Source of the DNA: Fratercula arctica
Taxonomy: Eukaryota; Chordata; Aves; Charadriiformes; Alcidae
Assembly (NCBI GenBank): GCA_947846985.1
Contig: CANTUZ010000001.1
Span: forward strand, 37,968,727 to 38,032,726
Reading direction: 5' to 3'
DNA: 64,000 nt
Positions 14,030 to 25,432 of this stretch are shown piece by piece. The translations under genes and the position numbers were made by a program. Every line of letters begins with the position of its first letter. The stretch's first letter is position 1. The notes beneath the pieces are model-generated. The model was not told where the DNA came from. It worked only from the letters and a program-made list of their open reading frames with translations, and made no database searches.

Positions 14030-14280
14030 GGGAGTTAGCTACACGACTCATTAACATTAATTCCCATCTGTAAATAATTTTGCAATACTTTAACTAGCAG
14101 GGGAGCTATTTCATCTTTTATACTTAGCTGATTGTAAAAATGTATGCTGAAACCATCTGGCCTTAGTGTTTTGTTGGACTTCAGACTTTTAATAGCCAGT
14201 CTGATTTCCTTCACTGAATTGGGGGTTTCTAGTCCCTGGCTCAATTCTCCTTCCAAACTAGGTAATGCCGTGTTGCTATT
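14030..14280 (-). mobile_element. Relic of an L1-clade LINE reverse transcriptase (fragment)
   Basis: The minus strand encodes an open stretch of about 73 codons matching the start of the reverse transcriptase domain of L1/Tx1-type non-LTR retrotransposons. It has the layout 'L-P-x-L' linker, then EIRLAIKSLKSNKTLRPDGF, then an aliphatic-rich helix. In the family this motif is normally E(I/E)xxAIxxLxxxKxPGPDGF; here the PG is changed to LR. The catalytic YADD region is absent, so the copy is 5'- and 3'-truncated and dead. Homology seems to fade at about 14030 and 14280. Bird LINEs are overwhelmingly CR1, so an L1-type remnant suggests an old insertion predating modern birds. The RT-domain call is reasonably firm; the clade name less so. 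Confidence 0.6.
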
Positions 14281-14351
14281 TGCTTGTCAATCAATCCCTA
14301 TCTCACCAATTGAGATGAATAACAGAGTTGCTATAAAAACTTAGGAATGCT

Positions 14352-14480
14352 GGGGGCCTAATTCTCATTCATGCTAAAGTTACTTTACACTACTCCAGTT
14401 GCTCATTTACTGGGTGTAAATGCAATTTACTGCCTGAGCAATATAAAGCGACTGTAACATAAATGAGAATCAGATCCCCT
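14352..14480. repeat. Relic palindromic (MITE-like) element
   Basis: The two ends are imperfect inverted repeats: the left end reads GGGGGCCTAATTCTCATTCA and the reverse complement of the right end begins AGGGGATCTGATTCTCATTT. The similarity continues inward for roughly 30 bp. This is the shape of an old hairpin-type nonautonomous DNA element, a kind abundant as relics in turtles, crocodiles and birds. It lies next to the L1-type relic. I cannot name the family. Confidence 0.5.
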
Positions 14481-16756
14481 ATGTTCAAAGCAGCTAACAA
14501 CTTCAAATTGCCGAGTACTATTTTCCCACAGGAGCTAGCGTACTAGGATTTCAATGCATATAAAGAATGCAACAAGCCAATTAAAAATGAAGATATTAAA
14601 CGAGAAATTGAATGGTTATTTCTAAGGTCTGCTTAGAGTTGATTTTTCTAAACAATGGGACTGATTAAGCCTGGCTGTTATAAACATGCCGACTTCATCT
14701 AAAGTTCAACCCTGCGTGAAGCTTGGATATTTGCCACAGCACATGCAATGAACTCTCCACATTACTTGGAGAAGAAGGAATATATTTTACAGGTCCATGC
14801 AGGACTCCCTGACTGGCCTGATGGTGCTTCCTTCCCATGGACTGTCATTGAGAGTCAGCAATTATTAAGCAGTGATGGACAACAGGGTGTTTTGATAATG
14901 GGTGAGTGGCCCTGGGGATAATGGCAAAAGTAACTTTAGCTTTATGAAACCGCAGTTACCACAAATGCCAGAGCAGGCGCTGCTACCTCACACCTCTTCC
15001 CATTCCTGAAGTTGTGCCTTTTATTGCCTAAAGACTTAAAAGATTTCATTGTAATGCCCTGTAATGACTGTGAAGATCTAATCTGATGCTCGTCTATACT
15101 AAGGAAGACTCTGGACTGAGCTATTCCAGTTTAGACAGAGGTCAGTCATCCCCACGTTCTTCTTACACTTCTGTTGTATCAGCATGAATACCCACTTTGA
15201 TGTGAAGTCCACATTCCTGACCCCCTCCTTCTTTTCTTTTTGGTCTGCCAGAGAGACTTCAACAATTCCCATGCCAGTGAAGAATTGTTCTGTCGTGGAA
15301 ACCACAGACACGAGAAGCCCAATTTGCTAATACATGAATTTTTACATGCCATAAGTAAATTGTCCTCAGTGCTCTGTTCACTACTTCAGACCTATAAATC
15401 TTGTGCCTAGTCTTCTCTCACCAGCTACTAGTCAGCTGATTTCAATCCTGCCTTCACCTTGCTGAAGAACATAAGGAATGTTGTGTATATATCATCTTCT
15501 ACAAAGATTAATAGCCTTCCATGGTTGCTAAATAACAGCCTGGTTGTCTAACCTAGGGCTGTGTTAAGGTGTGCATGTCATAGTCCAGATCCCTCATCTG
15601 CTATAGCAGTGTTCTTAGACAGGGTGGTGTTTTCGCAGTGTTCCCCATGGTCACCAGCTCTAGAAGCTGGATTCTGTAAAGGAAAACCCAGGCGGTTCCT
15701 CTCCTGAAGGACCAGCCGTGTTCCTGTTGCACAAAAAAAACATCAGCAAGCTTTGTGTCCATCTAAAACTGACTTTTGCATTGTTCTAAGGGAGACCTGT
15801 GTCTAAAATTACTTTGCTAATTTGTAAATGAAAGGTAAAAATAATCCTACTGCTCCTAGGTATGTACACAACAGGCTTTATGGGTGCTAATAAACAGAAT
15901 CCTCTTCTTATTCGTTGGCACTGAACATTATGATTTACACCAATGTAATTGAGAGTGGAATATTTTCGTGCTTCCCAGTTCAGATAAATCATTGTAAGTA
16001 GTAAAATATTTTTGAGACGTTACTCCTGCCATCATATATTGTCTGTTTTGCTACAAAAAAAAAAAAAAAATCTATATAGATGTTTTAAAGCAGGGTTGAT
16101 CATCATATATTACTTTGGCAGTTATGATTAGTTTTTGCATATGTTAAAACACTATAACATTATTTAATGTTGTGGTGAATGCAGGAATTACTAGTGCCAT
16201 CTATTGTTGGAAAATGCAGGCTTCTAAATGTTAAATTGCATATTCCATAATATGGTAGCATTAAAAATGTAATGTTTTACTGAGTTTTATTGCAAAATGA
16301 AATGGTTTATGTAATTGTATGTTTGGAATGTTTGTGCTTTGCATTCTTTGAAATTTGTCTGTCTTCAGAAAGAATATCCCTGGATTTTATTTTCATTACA
16401 ATCTTACAGCTGAAATCAAACTCTATTTTAGTTTCGGACCCTGAAATAAAGCCTGTCGAGATTGCCCGTACAATAGGAGAGAAACCAAATTTTTACTTGC
16501 TGGACACAGTTAATTTTGAGTTGAAGAGTCTTACAAAAGTGCACAGCAATTTGAGCCTGAGTGTCATATTCCAAAGCAGGTCTGAGAAACTTAGGGCCAG
16601 GTTTAGACTGTCTCTTTTACATCTTCGTGGTGGTAGAAAAGCAGAGACCCAGCCTTTACTTAGAGCAGAGCGGTGCGAGGCACGCGAGATGTCTGTGCTG
16701 CCAATACAAGGAGGAGGTGGGTGGCTCCAACTCGACCTCAGAAGACCTAAAAGTGG
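14481..16756. other. Noncoding DNA with possible ancient repeat relics
   Basis: Mostly unique AT-rich DNA. A stretch at 15935-15968 ('gatttacaccaatgtaatt' followed by a GAGAGTGGAAT end) and one near 15085-15200 beginning GTCTATACTA resemble ancient archosaur-wide repeats. Both are too degenerate to bound. There is an 18-A run at about 16054-16071. The + strand frame at 16290-16817 is partly made by the CR1 downstream and is not a gene. Confidence 0.45.
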
Positions 16757-17200
16757 TTCACAGAATCAAAGAATCACAGAATGGTTCGGGTTGGAAGGGA
16801 CCTTAAAGATCATCTAGTTCCAACCCCCCTGCCATGGGCAGGGACACCTCCCACTAGACCAGGCTGCTCAAAGCCTCATCCAGCCTGGCCTTGAACACCT
16901 CCAGGGATGGGGCATCCACAGCTTCTCTGGGCAACCTGCTCCAGTGCCTCACCACCCTCACAGTAAAGAATTTCTTCCTGATATCCAATCTAAATCCACC
17001 CGCTTTCAGTTTGAGGCTGGTAACGCCTGTCTTATCATTACACTCCCTGATAAGGAGTCCCTCCCCGCCTTTCCTGTAGGCCCCCTTTAGCTACTGGAAG
17101 GCTGCTACAAGGTCTCCCCAGAGCCTTCTCTTCTCCAGGCTGAACAACCCCAACTCTCTCATCCTGTCCTACTGTCTCAGCCTGTCTCTCAGCCAGTTCC
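16757..17200 (-). mobile_element. CR1 LINE 3' fragment
   Basis: On the minus strand this reads as the 3' end of a CR1 retrotransposon: remains of the RT C-terminal coding tail, then the conserved 3' UTR ending in tandem ATTCTTTG/ATTCTGTG-type units (seen on + as CACAGAATCAAAGAATCACA at 16759). It is 5'-truncated, as nearly all CR1 copies are. Similarity fades past about 17170. Very close in type to the copy at 59288-59815. Confidence 0.93.
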
Positions 17201-19057
17201 TACTTCTCACCGTTGCTGTGAAAGTAAACCTCTGATGGGCAAAGCCGATAAAGCAGAAGTAGAGAGGCATGGCTTTTCTCATCTCAGAATGTTTGGGAGC
17301 TGTGGCCTTGGGAGTCGCAGTGGTAAATTTTTTCCTGAGGGAAAGGTGAGAGCTGTTCTTCTGCTGCCAGGGGAAGCAGAGAAATATTACCACAGCATAT
17401 CCAGAGCTCTGTGGTCTCCAGATGCCAGGCCAGGTGACATCTGTCTTGGCGACATTTGAATGATGATGTCTCAGTGTTATTTTCCTGTATCACTGTGGCT
17501 GCTGCCTCGCCACACTCCATAGGAAAAATCTTCATCAAAAGATGGGTCAGTTGTACTCCAGGAGTGTTAATCTGTCTCAGCAACACCTCTAAGCCACACA
17601 GCTCATCACCTGGCATTTTGGTCACTCTTGCTTTTTGGCTGCTGTTATTGTACAGCAAATCATAAAAAGATTGTAACTATGGGAAGAGGGCAGTGGTTGT
17701 CCCCATCAACAGGTACATTTGAAGGACGATGACATGATCAGAAGGAATCCAGTCTTGCTAAATCCTTTTAAAATCAGCCTAAAACTCAGCTGTGTTCCCC
17801 CCCCAGCCATCCATTCCACCTTGGTCTAATCCTTTAGGCACTTAAATTTGTTGGTGGTGGGTTTCTGCCTGTCACTTCATGCTCCTTTGCAATCCCCACA
17901 TTGGCAGGCATTCCTTTGACTCAACTCAAATCCCCTAAATATACCCCAATTTTCAGACAGGGTCAATTCACGACTAATGCGCCTTTGTATAGCTGGGCAT
18001 ACAAGGATCATGGGGAAGAACAGACAAGCAAAGCCTAAATAAAGGTTTGTGGTTAAGGCAATCACCCAAGAGGGAACAACAAATCTCTGATTTCCAGACC
18101 AAGCTTCTGTAACACGTGCACTTTATATTAGACCATCTTTGATTAAAAATACCAGCAACCTTGAAAGCAAAAACCAAGGCTTCCCCCCCTGTATTCTAGC
18201 AGAGTGCCCTGTGCTTGTCATGCTTCATCATTAGGAGCTTGGGTGGTTTGTATTTTTTTTTTTTTTTTAAACTTGTTCCCCTGATAAGAAGGGAAAAACA
18301 AAATTTGAAAAGTTATTCTGTTCCTTTACTTCTAACAGGAGTAATTTCATCAATTAAAAATTAATCATGTAAGAAAGAACAGCTATGTAGTAGAGTAATC
18401 AAGATAACGCTAAATGAAAAAAATATTCCATTTCTGCATGGCAAAATGGATCCCTTATGACAAATCAAGCATTGCCATTTTCCTTAGGGTAAATCACTCC
18501 AAAAGAAAAATATAACGTTTAAGTATAGAATGATTTAGTTATGCGTTACAAACTGTATGCTTTGGCCTTAAATGAAATGTGAAATAATCCCTCACTGCTT
18601 CACAATTTTTTTTTTTTTTTTCCTTCGGTTTGTAACACACAAACTATAACATTTTGGAAATGACACTCTTTTTTTCTTCCGGGTCTATAATAAGAAGAAT
18701 AGCAAGACACAACTCCGTATAGGTATAGCTTGAGAAGTTAAGCAGTTTGAGGCTTTTCAGATTGTTTTATTTTTCCCTGAAATTGATTTTGCAATCAGTT
18801 ATGTCTTTGCTGTAATCTTGTTTATTTTAGAAAAATGTACATGAAATTCTATTTTCCTGAATATGGTGGAAAATAAGAAACAGGAGACGTATCTTTGACC
18901 TGATAACATTTTACTCTGAGTTTTCTGGCATGGTTTGGTCTCTGATGTATACAACAATTCATTCTCTTGCTGTTTCCTGTGTTTTCCTTCTGGTATACAC
19001 ACATGCATACGTAGTAATTTCACCTCAGGTCATGTATTACCACTTAACCTAAATTTT
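17201..19057. other. Unique DNA with one unassigned open frame
   Basis: A minus-strand open frame of 124 codons (17284-17658) lies in sequence more GC-rich than its surroundings. It has no recognised domain, no signal peptide and no repeat character. I do not call it a gene; see findings. The rest is AT-rich with poly(T) tracts at about 18250-18267 and 18607-18621. Confidence 0.4.
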
Positions 19058-19470
19058 GAACACAAGTCCTATGAGGAGCAGCTAAGGACTCTGGGCTTGT
19101 CTAGTTTGGAGAAAAGGAGGCTGAGGGACAACTGCATTGCTCTCTGGAGCTTCCTCCGGAGGGGAAGCGGAGGGGAAGGTGCTGAGCTGTTCTCACTGGG
19201 ATCTAGTGACAGGACACATGGGAATGGTTCAAAGCGGCACCGGGGGAGGTTTGGACTGGATATTAGGTAGCATTTCTTTACTGAGAGGGTGGTCAAACGC
19301 TGCAATAGGCTTCCTAGAGAGGTGGTCGATGCCCCAAGCCTGACAGTGTTCAACAGGCATTTGGACAATGCCCTTAACAACACGCTTTAATTTTTGGTCA
19401 GTCCTGAGTTGGTCAGGCAGTTGGACTACATGATTGTTGTACGTCCCTTCCAACTGAAATATTCTATCCT
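19058..19470 (+). mobile_element. CR1 LINE 3' fragment, subfamily A
   Basis: Plus-strand CR1 covering the end of ORF2 and the 3' UTR. The encoded remnant reads [20 protein letters not shown], the conserved tail of CR1 ORF2. The 3' end reads CCCTTCCAACTGAAATATTC, a different 3' UTR from the other young copies here. Its closest relative in the window is the minus-strand copy at 42093-42610, about 90% alike by eye. It is 5'-truncated and non-functional. Confidence 0.92.
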
Positions 19471-19832
19471 AAGTTTTCATTGCTGTCTGCCATTAGTAAA
19501 ACAATCAGAAATTTAACTGTTTCCTTGTTTGGCTTGAATGAAATAGCTGTCCTTGCTAACCACATCAGCTTTTGAAAATTTGTGATCCTATATCAGTTGA
19601 AGACCAAACAGTCATAAGTCATTCAGTTTCCTGCATGATAGCTGAATTGTGAACTAAACATTTAACGTAAGCTTTTCAGTTGAGATATTTACCTCCTCTA
19701 TATTTTTATGGTACTTGGGACAATGGAAAAGATAGAGATTGTGTGTGTACGATGTAGATTAATGATAACATCATAGTTATGTCATGCCAAGTTTCAGAAA
19801 GAAAAGACTCTCACAGGCAAAAATGAATTCTT
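19471..19832. other. AT-rich spacer between two CR1 copies
   Basis: No coding potential or repeat seen. Confidence 0.6.
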
Positions 19833-20100
19833 ATAGTGGCCTACCACTATCTTAAGGGGGCCTATAAGAAAGCTGGTGAGGGACTTTTTAGGATGTCGGG
19901 TAATGGCAGGACTAGAGGGAATGGATTAAAACTAGAGATGGGTCGATTCAGACTGGACGTTAGGAAGAAATTCTTCACCGTGAGGGTGGTGAGACACTGG
20001 AACAGGTTGCCCAGAGAGGTGGTGGAAGCCCCATCCCTGGGGCTGGACCCCATCCTGGTCCTTTCCAACCCAAACCATTCTATGATTCTGTGATTCTTAA
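19833..20100 (+). mobile_element. CR1 LINE 3' fragment with internal deletion
   Basis: Plus-strand CR1 with the ORF2 tail ([20 protein letters not shown] remnant) and the 3' terminus ACCATTCTATGATTCTGTGA. The 3' UTR is shortened: the usual stretch of about 100 bp between the 'CCATCCCTGG' and 'CCTTTCCAACCC' blocks is missing at about 20040-20058. It lies 360 bp from another same-strand CR1 of a different subfamily, so they are separate insertions. Confidence 0.92.
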
Positions 20101-21355
20101 ACCTGAAATATAAAGACACAGGAGTGCTCTAATCTAAAAATCAGAACATTTTTGAAGAAGCTCAGCTACAAACTGTAACTTCATTTTTAGCGTCATGTTG
20201 AACTTTTTGGCTTTGGTTGATATCAACAGATGAGCCACTATCATAAATACAGAAGAACCGTTTTTCAAAAAAAAATCTTATAAACAGCCACAGGCAATTT
20301 CAAAAGTATAAACCCCAACCAAACTGGCAGATTTTCAGTTGCCAGATTTGTTTAATGCTATTCTGAAATTGGATAAAAGTTTGATGGTGCTGATTCTTCA
20401 CTCAAGATAGAATTAATAATCTATTAAAGCTGCTTTATAGATCTGATAGCTGAAATAATTAAGTGTCACTAGGCAAAACAGGTGACATATAAGGTCAGTT
20501 AGGAATCTGAGTTTTATGGATCTGATGCATTCATAACCACTACGTGGGCAATCCACTTTGAACACTGCATGTGCCTCAGATCCATTAGAATCGCTTCCAG
20601 ATACTGTAAATATTTTTGGAAGGTTTAAAGATACTTAAGGCAGAGGTTGTTGAAATGTCTAATACCCCTTGCGGTATTCCTTGTGTTATCTTATAGTGAT
20701 ACAGCTTATATTAGCTCCAAAGTTCAACCGTATTACTTTTTACATATTGATTCCCGAATCCAAAAGCAGTGTTTAAACGTGTCACTATCTGATGTCCTGA
20801 ATTGTCAGAATGCCAGGTGAAGCCGTGTACATAATTAGGCTCGACTGGAGGAGATAACGGCAGAGAGCCTGAGCTGCAGAAAGCTACAGGAAGGTACAGA
20901 AGACTGACATAGCTCTGCTTGGCAAGTGTGAAGCTCCAGCAATGTTTCGGAGACTCCTGGACAGGATATTAATGTCATTGTGGTTATGTATTCACATCTC
21001 GATGAATGCTCCCTTATGCAAACATCTTACAGACCAAACACGTACAAAGAACAAGAACTATTTTTCAAAAGTTCTTCAGCGCAATGGGATTCATTTCCAC
21101 CCCAGCCTTGTAATGAAATATGAGAAATGAGGAAAACTACTGAGGATAACCTTTGAGAAATTAAAAAATTATATGGCTTATAGATGTGTCTTTTGCTGGA
21201 GTGTCCAGTTTTACCCACAAAATGACAAGTGAAATCTTTCATGGGCTTAGCTAGAGAACACAAAGTAGCATGCAAGTATTTTTTAGAATTGTAACTTTTT
21301 GAAGGGACTCATTCGATAGAGATCAAATTAGAGATGATACAGAGATGATACACTG
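20101..21355. other. AT-rich noncoding DNA
   Basis: No gene or repeat recognised. Small open frames on both strands (about 60-80 codons) appear random. Confidence 0.55.
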
Positions 21356-21592
21356 GTATGGTGGGTTAGCCATGGCTAACAGTCAAACTCCCACCCAGCT
21401 GCTCTCTCATTGCCCCCCCTCAGTGGGACAGGAGGAAAAAATAACATGAAAAAACTCATGGGTCAAGATATGAGGATAAGGAGATCACTTCTTATCACTC
21501 CAATAATTGTCATGGGCAAAACAGACTGACAATTAAAACAGAGCAGGATGATAAGAAAAAAGGCAAAAAACTAAAACACTTTCTCCCTCTCA
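21356..21592 (-). mobile_element. Truncated ERV-type LTR fragment
   Basis: The stretch begins TGGTATGGTGGGTTAGCC and continues with CCCACCCAGCTGCTCTCTCA and 'CAGTGGGACAGGAGG', the terminal pattern of a family of avian endogenous retroviral LTRs. A full LTR of this kind is several hundred bp. Here similarity stops near 21592 and no opposite terminus or target duplication is found, so this is one end of a broken LTR. No retroviral coding sequence flanks it. Orientation is inferred from the better-preserved LTR in this window whose terminus starts with a similar TGGTTT block. Confidence 0.65.
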
Positions 21593-24039
21593 TATAACTT
21601 TTTACGCAAGTGAAGCTACAAGATGACAGTGCCATTTTGTGGCCATATGTGTGGTACTATTTGTCAGAAAGGTTATAAACTAATGAGGAGGGGGGGATTT
21701 GAAAGCACTGACATTGGTAGTAGGCACTTCTTATGCTACGGTACTGTGTTTTTTTTCACACATATGAGGTTTGGGTTTGGGTTTTTTTAATAAATGGAGA
21801 CAGAAGTTATAGACAATGAGCAAGTATCTACATCTAGTCTTGAGTGGACCTGTAACAAGGATGGAGACCCAGGAGGAAAGACTCCTCAGCCTTTGAGAAA
21901 AAACTGATGATGGTGTTGGAAATTGTATAAGGAGATGATTATCAGCTGAAGGACTTACAGAAATGCCCATGAGTAAACAATTATTCATGGCCTTCAAAGA
22001 TGGCCAAAGCCAGACGTTTGGATGTGTATGTTGTTCATGGGAAGAGGAAGCTTCTGCCAGATCAGCAATGGCCACTTGTTCAGTGTGGGATGGCTGTGAT
22101 TACACTGTTACTTTGTCTATTGGCTTAAAACAAAATCAGTTTGGAAAATTATTTTAACCAGAAATGTGGGCGTGCGTAAATGCCTGAGAGTCGGAATCAA
22201 ACTGAGGTTTCTTTACCTACCAGGAGAGATTTTCTCTGTTGCTTCTTTGTTGCTTGACCAATTATTTACTTTCATAAGTGGTAGTTCCTCATGAAATCCA
22301 TGCAATTGCCGTTGTAGAATTATCAGTATTATCCTCGCCTTCCTCTGTTTCAGAGTAGGCAGCCATAATGTTGCCCTCACTGAGCTCGTAGCGATGGGTA
22401 TCTGCTATAGTTATACTCTACAGAACAGAAGATAAGATGATTTAAAATTTGTAAGCTATCTGCCAGGTTGTAGAATTTAATTTGCAAGACCAAACTTCCG
22501 CAATATTGTGTTTATGTTGCAGTGTCATTTACTGTTTAATAGAAACATTCACAATGCCCTAGTTCCATCTGTTATAAATAGTGAAGGCTGATAAACACTA
22601 TGCAAACACAAGATGCAGCTTTCTGGCAAATTATGTTTAGTACAGCCCCCAAACATAAAGCAAGATTTATAACACTTGCATCTCTCTTGTTTTTCCTTTT
22701 TTACTCTACAGTAATTACTCTAGAGCTTTGAGTAGATATATAAATAACACTCAGAGTTTTACATTAAATTATTGTTTGAGAAGATGGGGACAAGGATACA
22801 GGCGCACACACACACATTTCACACCTTCAGTTGTACTGCAGTAACAAATCTTGTTATGGCGGCGGAATTTTTGATATAACTACTTGCAAATACATTTTTT
22901 ATCAGGCAAATACAGTTGAAAGGCAAGCCCGCGCGCTATTATGCATTGTATGAACAAAACTCTCAGTTTTCAATTAAGAAAGACCAGACGAGTAGCAATA
23001 GACTTGCAAAGGGATGAATAACCAAGGATTAAACCACTGCTGTTCCCTGCTCTCAGGAGAAAGGGAGAAATGGTGTAGCAAGAGGGGGAGTGAGTCACTG
23101 AACAAGGCTGTCAGAAGGTGTGGGTGAGGTGTGGTAGCAAAAGAAAGGTTCCTGGTAATGCCATTTGGGCATGATCACATTAGCATCTGCCAAGACCGAA
23201 AAACAAAAAGTACTCTACACAGATACAGGGAAAAAAACCTTGCAATCTCAAACACCTGAGAGAGTCTACAGAAACACTTAAAAAGACAGAGTTTAAGTAA
23301 GTTTATGTCTTCTTTTGCTCAAGCTGGATGCCGGCAGGTGAATCATGCATCTACTAAAAAAGTGGAAGAAAGATTTTTTGGTTTGTCTTATTTTTGAAGC
23401 AGATACATTTCAAGGGAATTAACTTGACAAACCTCTCCATAGTCACTGCTGACAGTCTCTAAGGTTAGTGGAAATTTCTTTCCCTGAAGAAAATGTTAGT
23501 TTGTTTTTCCAGTTGAGTTGCCTGACTTTGACTTAACTGCACCCTTTCCAGGACGTTTCCACGCCATCTAAATCTTCCTGATTGTGCGAGAAGATCATGT
23601 TATAGACTGGACTTTTTGAAAGCCAAGCCAAAACGCTTGCTTTTGGAAAGAGAAGATGCAAAAAGCTCTGAGATGAGTTTTGCATATCCATCTCCTCAAT
23701 CATATTTGATATTGGAGTAATTAGCAGAAGGAGATACAACTCTTTAAGGCAAAGGGTGTATTATGGAAAACTGCTTCCCAGGCTGTCACCCCAACGCAAG
23801 ACACTTCTTCCATATCCACAGCCTTAGCTGAGTAACCCACAGTGCTCATACCTTCACGGTCTCATCTTCTGTTTTTCCCAACATTTTAAGTATTGACTTC
23901 TGAAGTCTTTTTTGCCTGTCAGTACAGGGATGTGACTTTGATGTGAGCCTCAAACTGGAGAGGAAAATGGGGAGGAAGATGTGTATATTTACAATGTACA
24001 CTGGCCCATGTAGCTGTAGTTCAATCCATTAACATGTTT
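21593..24039. other. AT-rich noncoding DNA
   Basis: No protein-coding feature. A short CA repeat lies at 22802-22815. A minus-strand frame at 21731-22075 (114 codons) has no domain. Confidence 0.55.
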
Positions 24040-25432
24040 ATTTCTGGAGTTAGCAGGACTCACTGATAGCGATTTAAACTAGGTTTGAAGGGGGATGGGG
24101 ATGTAACCAGAGTGACTAAAGTGGTGCCTGGGAGCAGCATGCCAGTGTTGGTGGGTAAGTAAGTGGTCAACATGGATTTACCAAGGGTAAATCATGCTTG
24201 ACCAATCTCATAGCCTTCTATGATGTTATAACTGGTTGGCTGGATGAGGGCAGAGCAGCAGATGTCATCTACCTTGGCTTCAGCAAGGTTTTTGACACTG
24301 TGTCTCATAACATCCTCCTTAGGAAACTGAGGAAGTGTGGACTAGACGAGGGGACACTGAGGTGGATTGAGAGCTGGCTGTGTGACAGGACTCAGAGGGT
24401 TGTGATTAATGGAGCAGGGTTGAGTTGGAGGCCTGTAACCAGTGGTGTCCCCCAGGGGTCAGTACTTGGGCCAGTAATGTTTAACATATTCATCAATGAC
24501 CTGGATGAGGGGACAGAGTGTATCCTCAGCAAGTTCGCTGATGATACCAAACTGGGTGGGGTGGCTGACACCCCAGAGGGCCGTGCTGCCATCCAGCGTG
24601 ACCTAGACAGGCTGGAGAGCTGGGCAGAGAAGAACCTAATGAGGTTCAACAAGGAGAAGTGTAGGGTCCTGCACCTGGGGAGGAAGAATGTCAGGCACCA
24701 GTATAGGCTAGGGGTGGACCTGCTGGAAAGCAGCTCTGAAGAAAAGGATCTGGAGGTCTTGGTAGACAGGAAACTATCCATGAGCAAGCAATGTGGCCTT
24801 GTCGCCATGGAGGCCAACGGAATTCTGGGCTGCATAGGGAAGAGTGTGGCCAGCAGGTCAAGGGAGGTCATTCTCCCCCTCTACTCTGCACTGGTGAGGC
24901 CCCAACTGGAATACTGTGTCCAGTTCTGGGCTCCCCAGTTCAAGAGAGACAGGGAACTACTGGAGAGAGTCCAGCGTAGGGCAACAAAGATGATTGAGGG
25001 ATTGGAGCATCTCCCTTATGAGGAAAGGCTGAGAGAGCTGGGACTCTTTAGCCTGGAGAAGAGAAGGCTGAGGGGAGACGTTGTTAACGTTTACAAGTAT
25101 CTAAAGGGTGGGTTTAAGGAGGATGGAGCCAGACTCTTTTCAGTGGTTCCCAGTAACAGGACAAGGGGTAACGGGCACAAGCTGGAACATAGGAAGTTCC
25201 GATCAAATATGAGAAAAAAAACTTCTTTACGGTGAGGGTGACAGAGCACTGGAACAGGCTGCGCAGGGAGGTTGTGGAGTTCCCTTCTCTGGAGACTTTC
25301 AAGACCCTCCTGGATGGAGTCCTGAGTAATGTGCTCTGGGCAATCCTGCTTTAGCAGGGGAGTTGGACTAGGTGATCTCTAGAGGTCCCTTCCAACTCTG
25401 AGAATTCCATGATCCAGTGATTCTGACTTTCC
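24040..25432 (+). mobile_element. CR1 LINE, partial copy with reverse transcriptase
   Basis: The longest transposon copy in the window. From about 24166 it is continuous CR1 ORF2 (reverse transcriptase palm onward) followed by the 3' UTR ending at the ATGATCCAGTGATTCTG terminus near 25430. The piece 24055-24165, with its GATTTAAACTAGGTTTGAAG block, looks like CR1 from further upstream. It is joined directly to the RT region, implying an internal deletion at about 24165. The copy is 5'-truncated and cannot move. Confidence 0.9.
24166..25354 (+). pseudogene. CR1 ORF2 remnant: reverse transcriptase, C-terminal half
   Basis: Product when intact: the endonuclease/reverse transcriptase of a CR1 LINE, which nicks target DNA and copies the LINE RNA in place. 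What remains starts within the RT fingers/palm ([16 protein letters not shown]), includes [20 protein letters not shown] (RT block around the conserved PQGS) and the catalytic FADDTKLGG motif at about 24533-24559. It runs through the thumb-like region to the conserved HWNRL tail. The frame is open from about 24166 to 25235. It is then broken in the eight-A run at 25214-25221; after a frame change the tail continues to a stop at 25352-25354. The endonuclease domain and the first part of RT are missing. The long open frame suggests a fairly young copy. It is not a host gene. Confidence 0.88.

Noticed and set aside
16290..16817. 175-codon + strand open frame
   Set aside because: Its 3' end lies in a CR1 copy inserted in the opposite orientation, and the 5' part has no domain.
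24392..24871. 159-codon minus-strand open frame
   Set aside because: It is the antisense shadow of the CR1 reverse transcriptase frame.
21356..25432. A provirus with the 21.4-kb LTR as one end
   Set aside because: No gag, pol or env coding sequence follows; the RT at 24.2-25.2 kb is CR1 (LINE), not retroviral.
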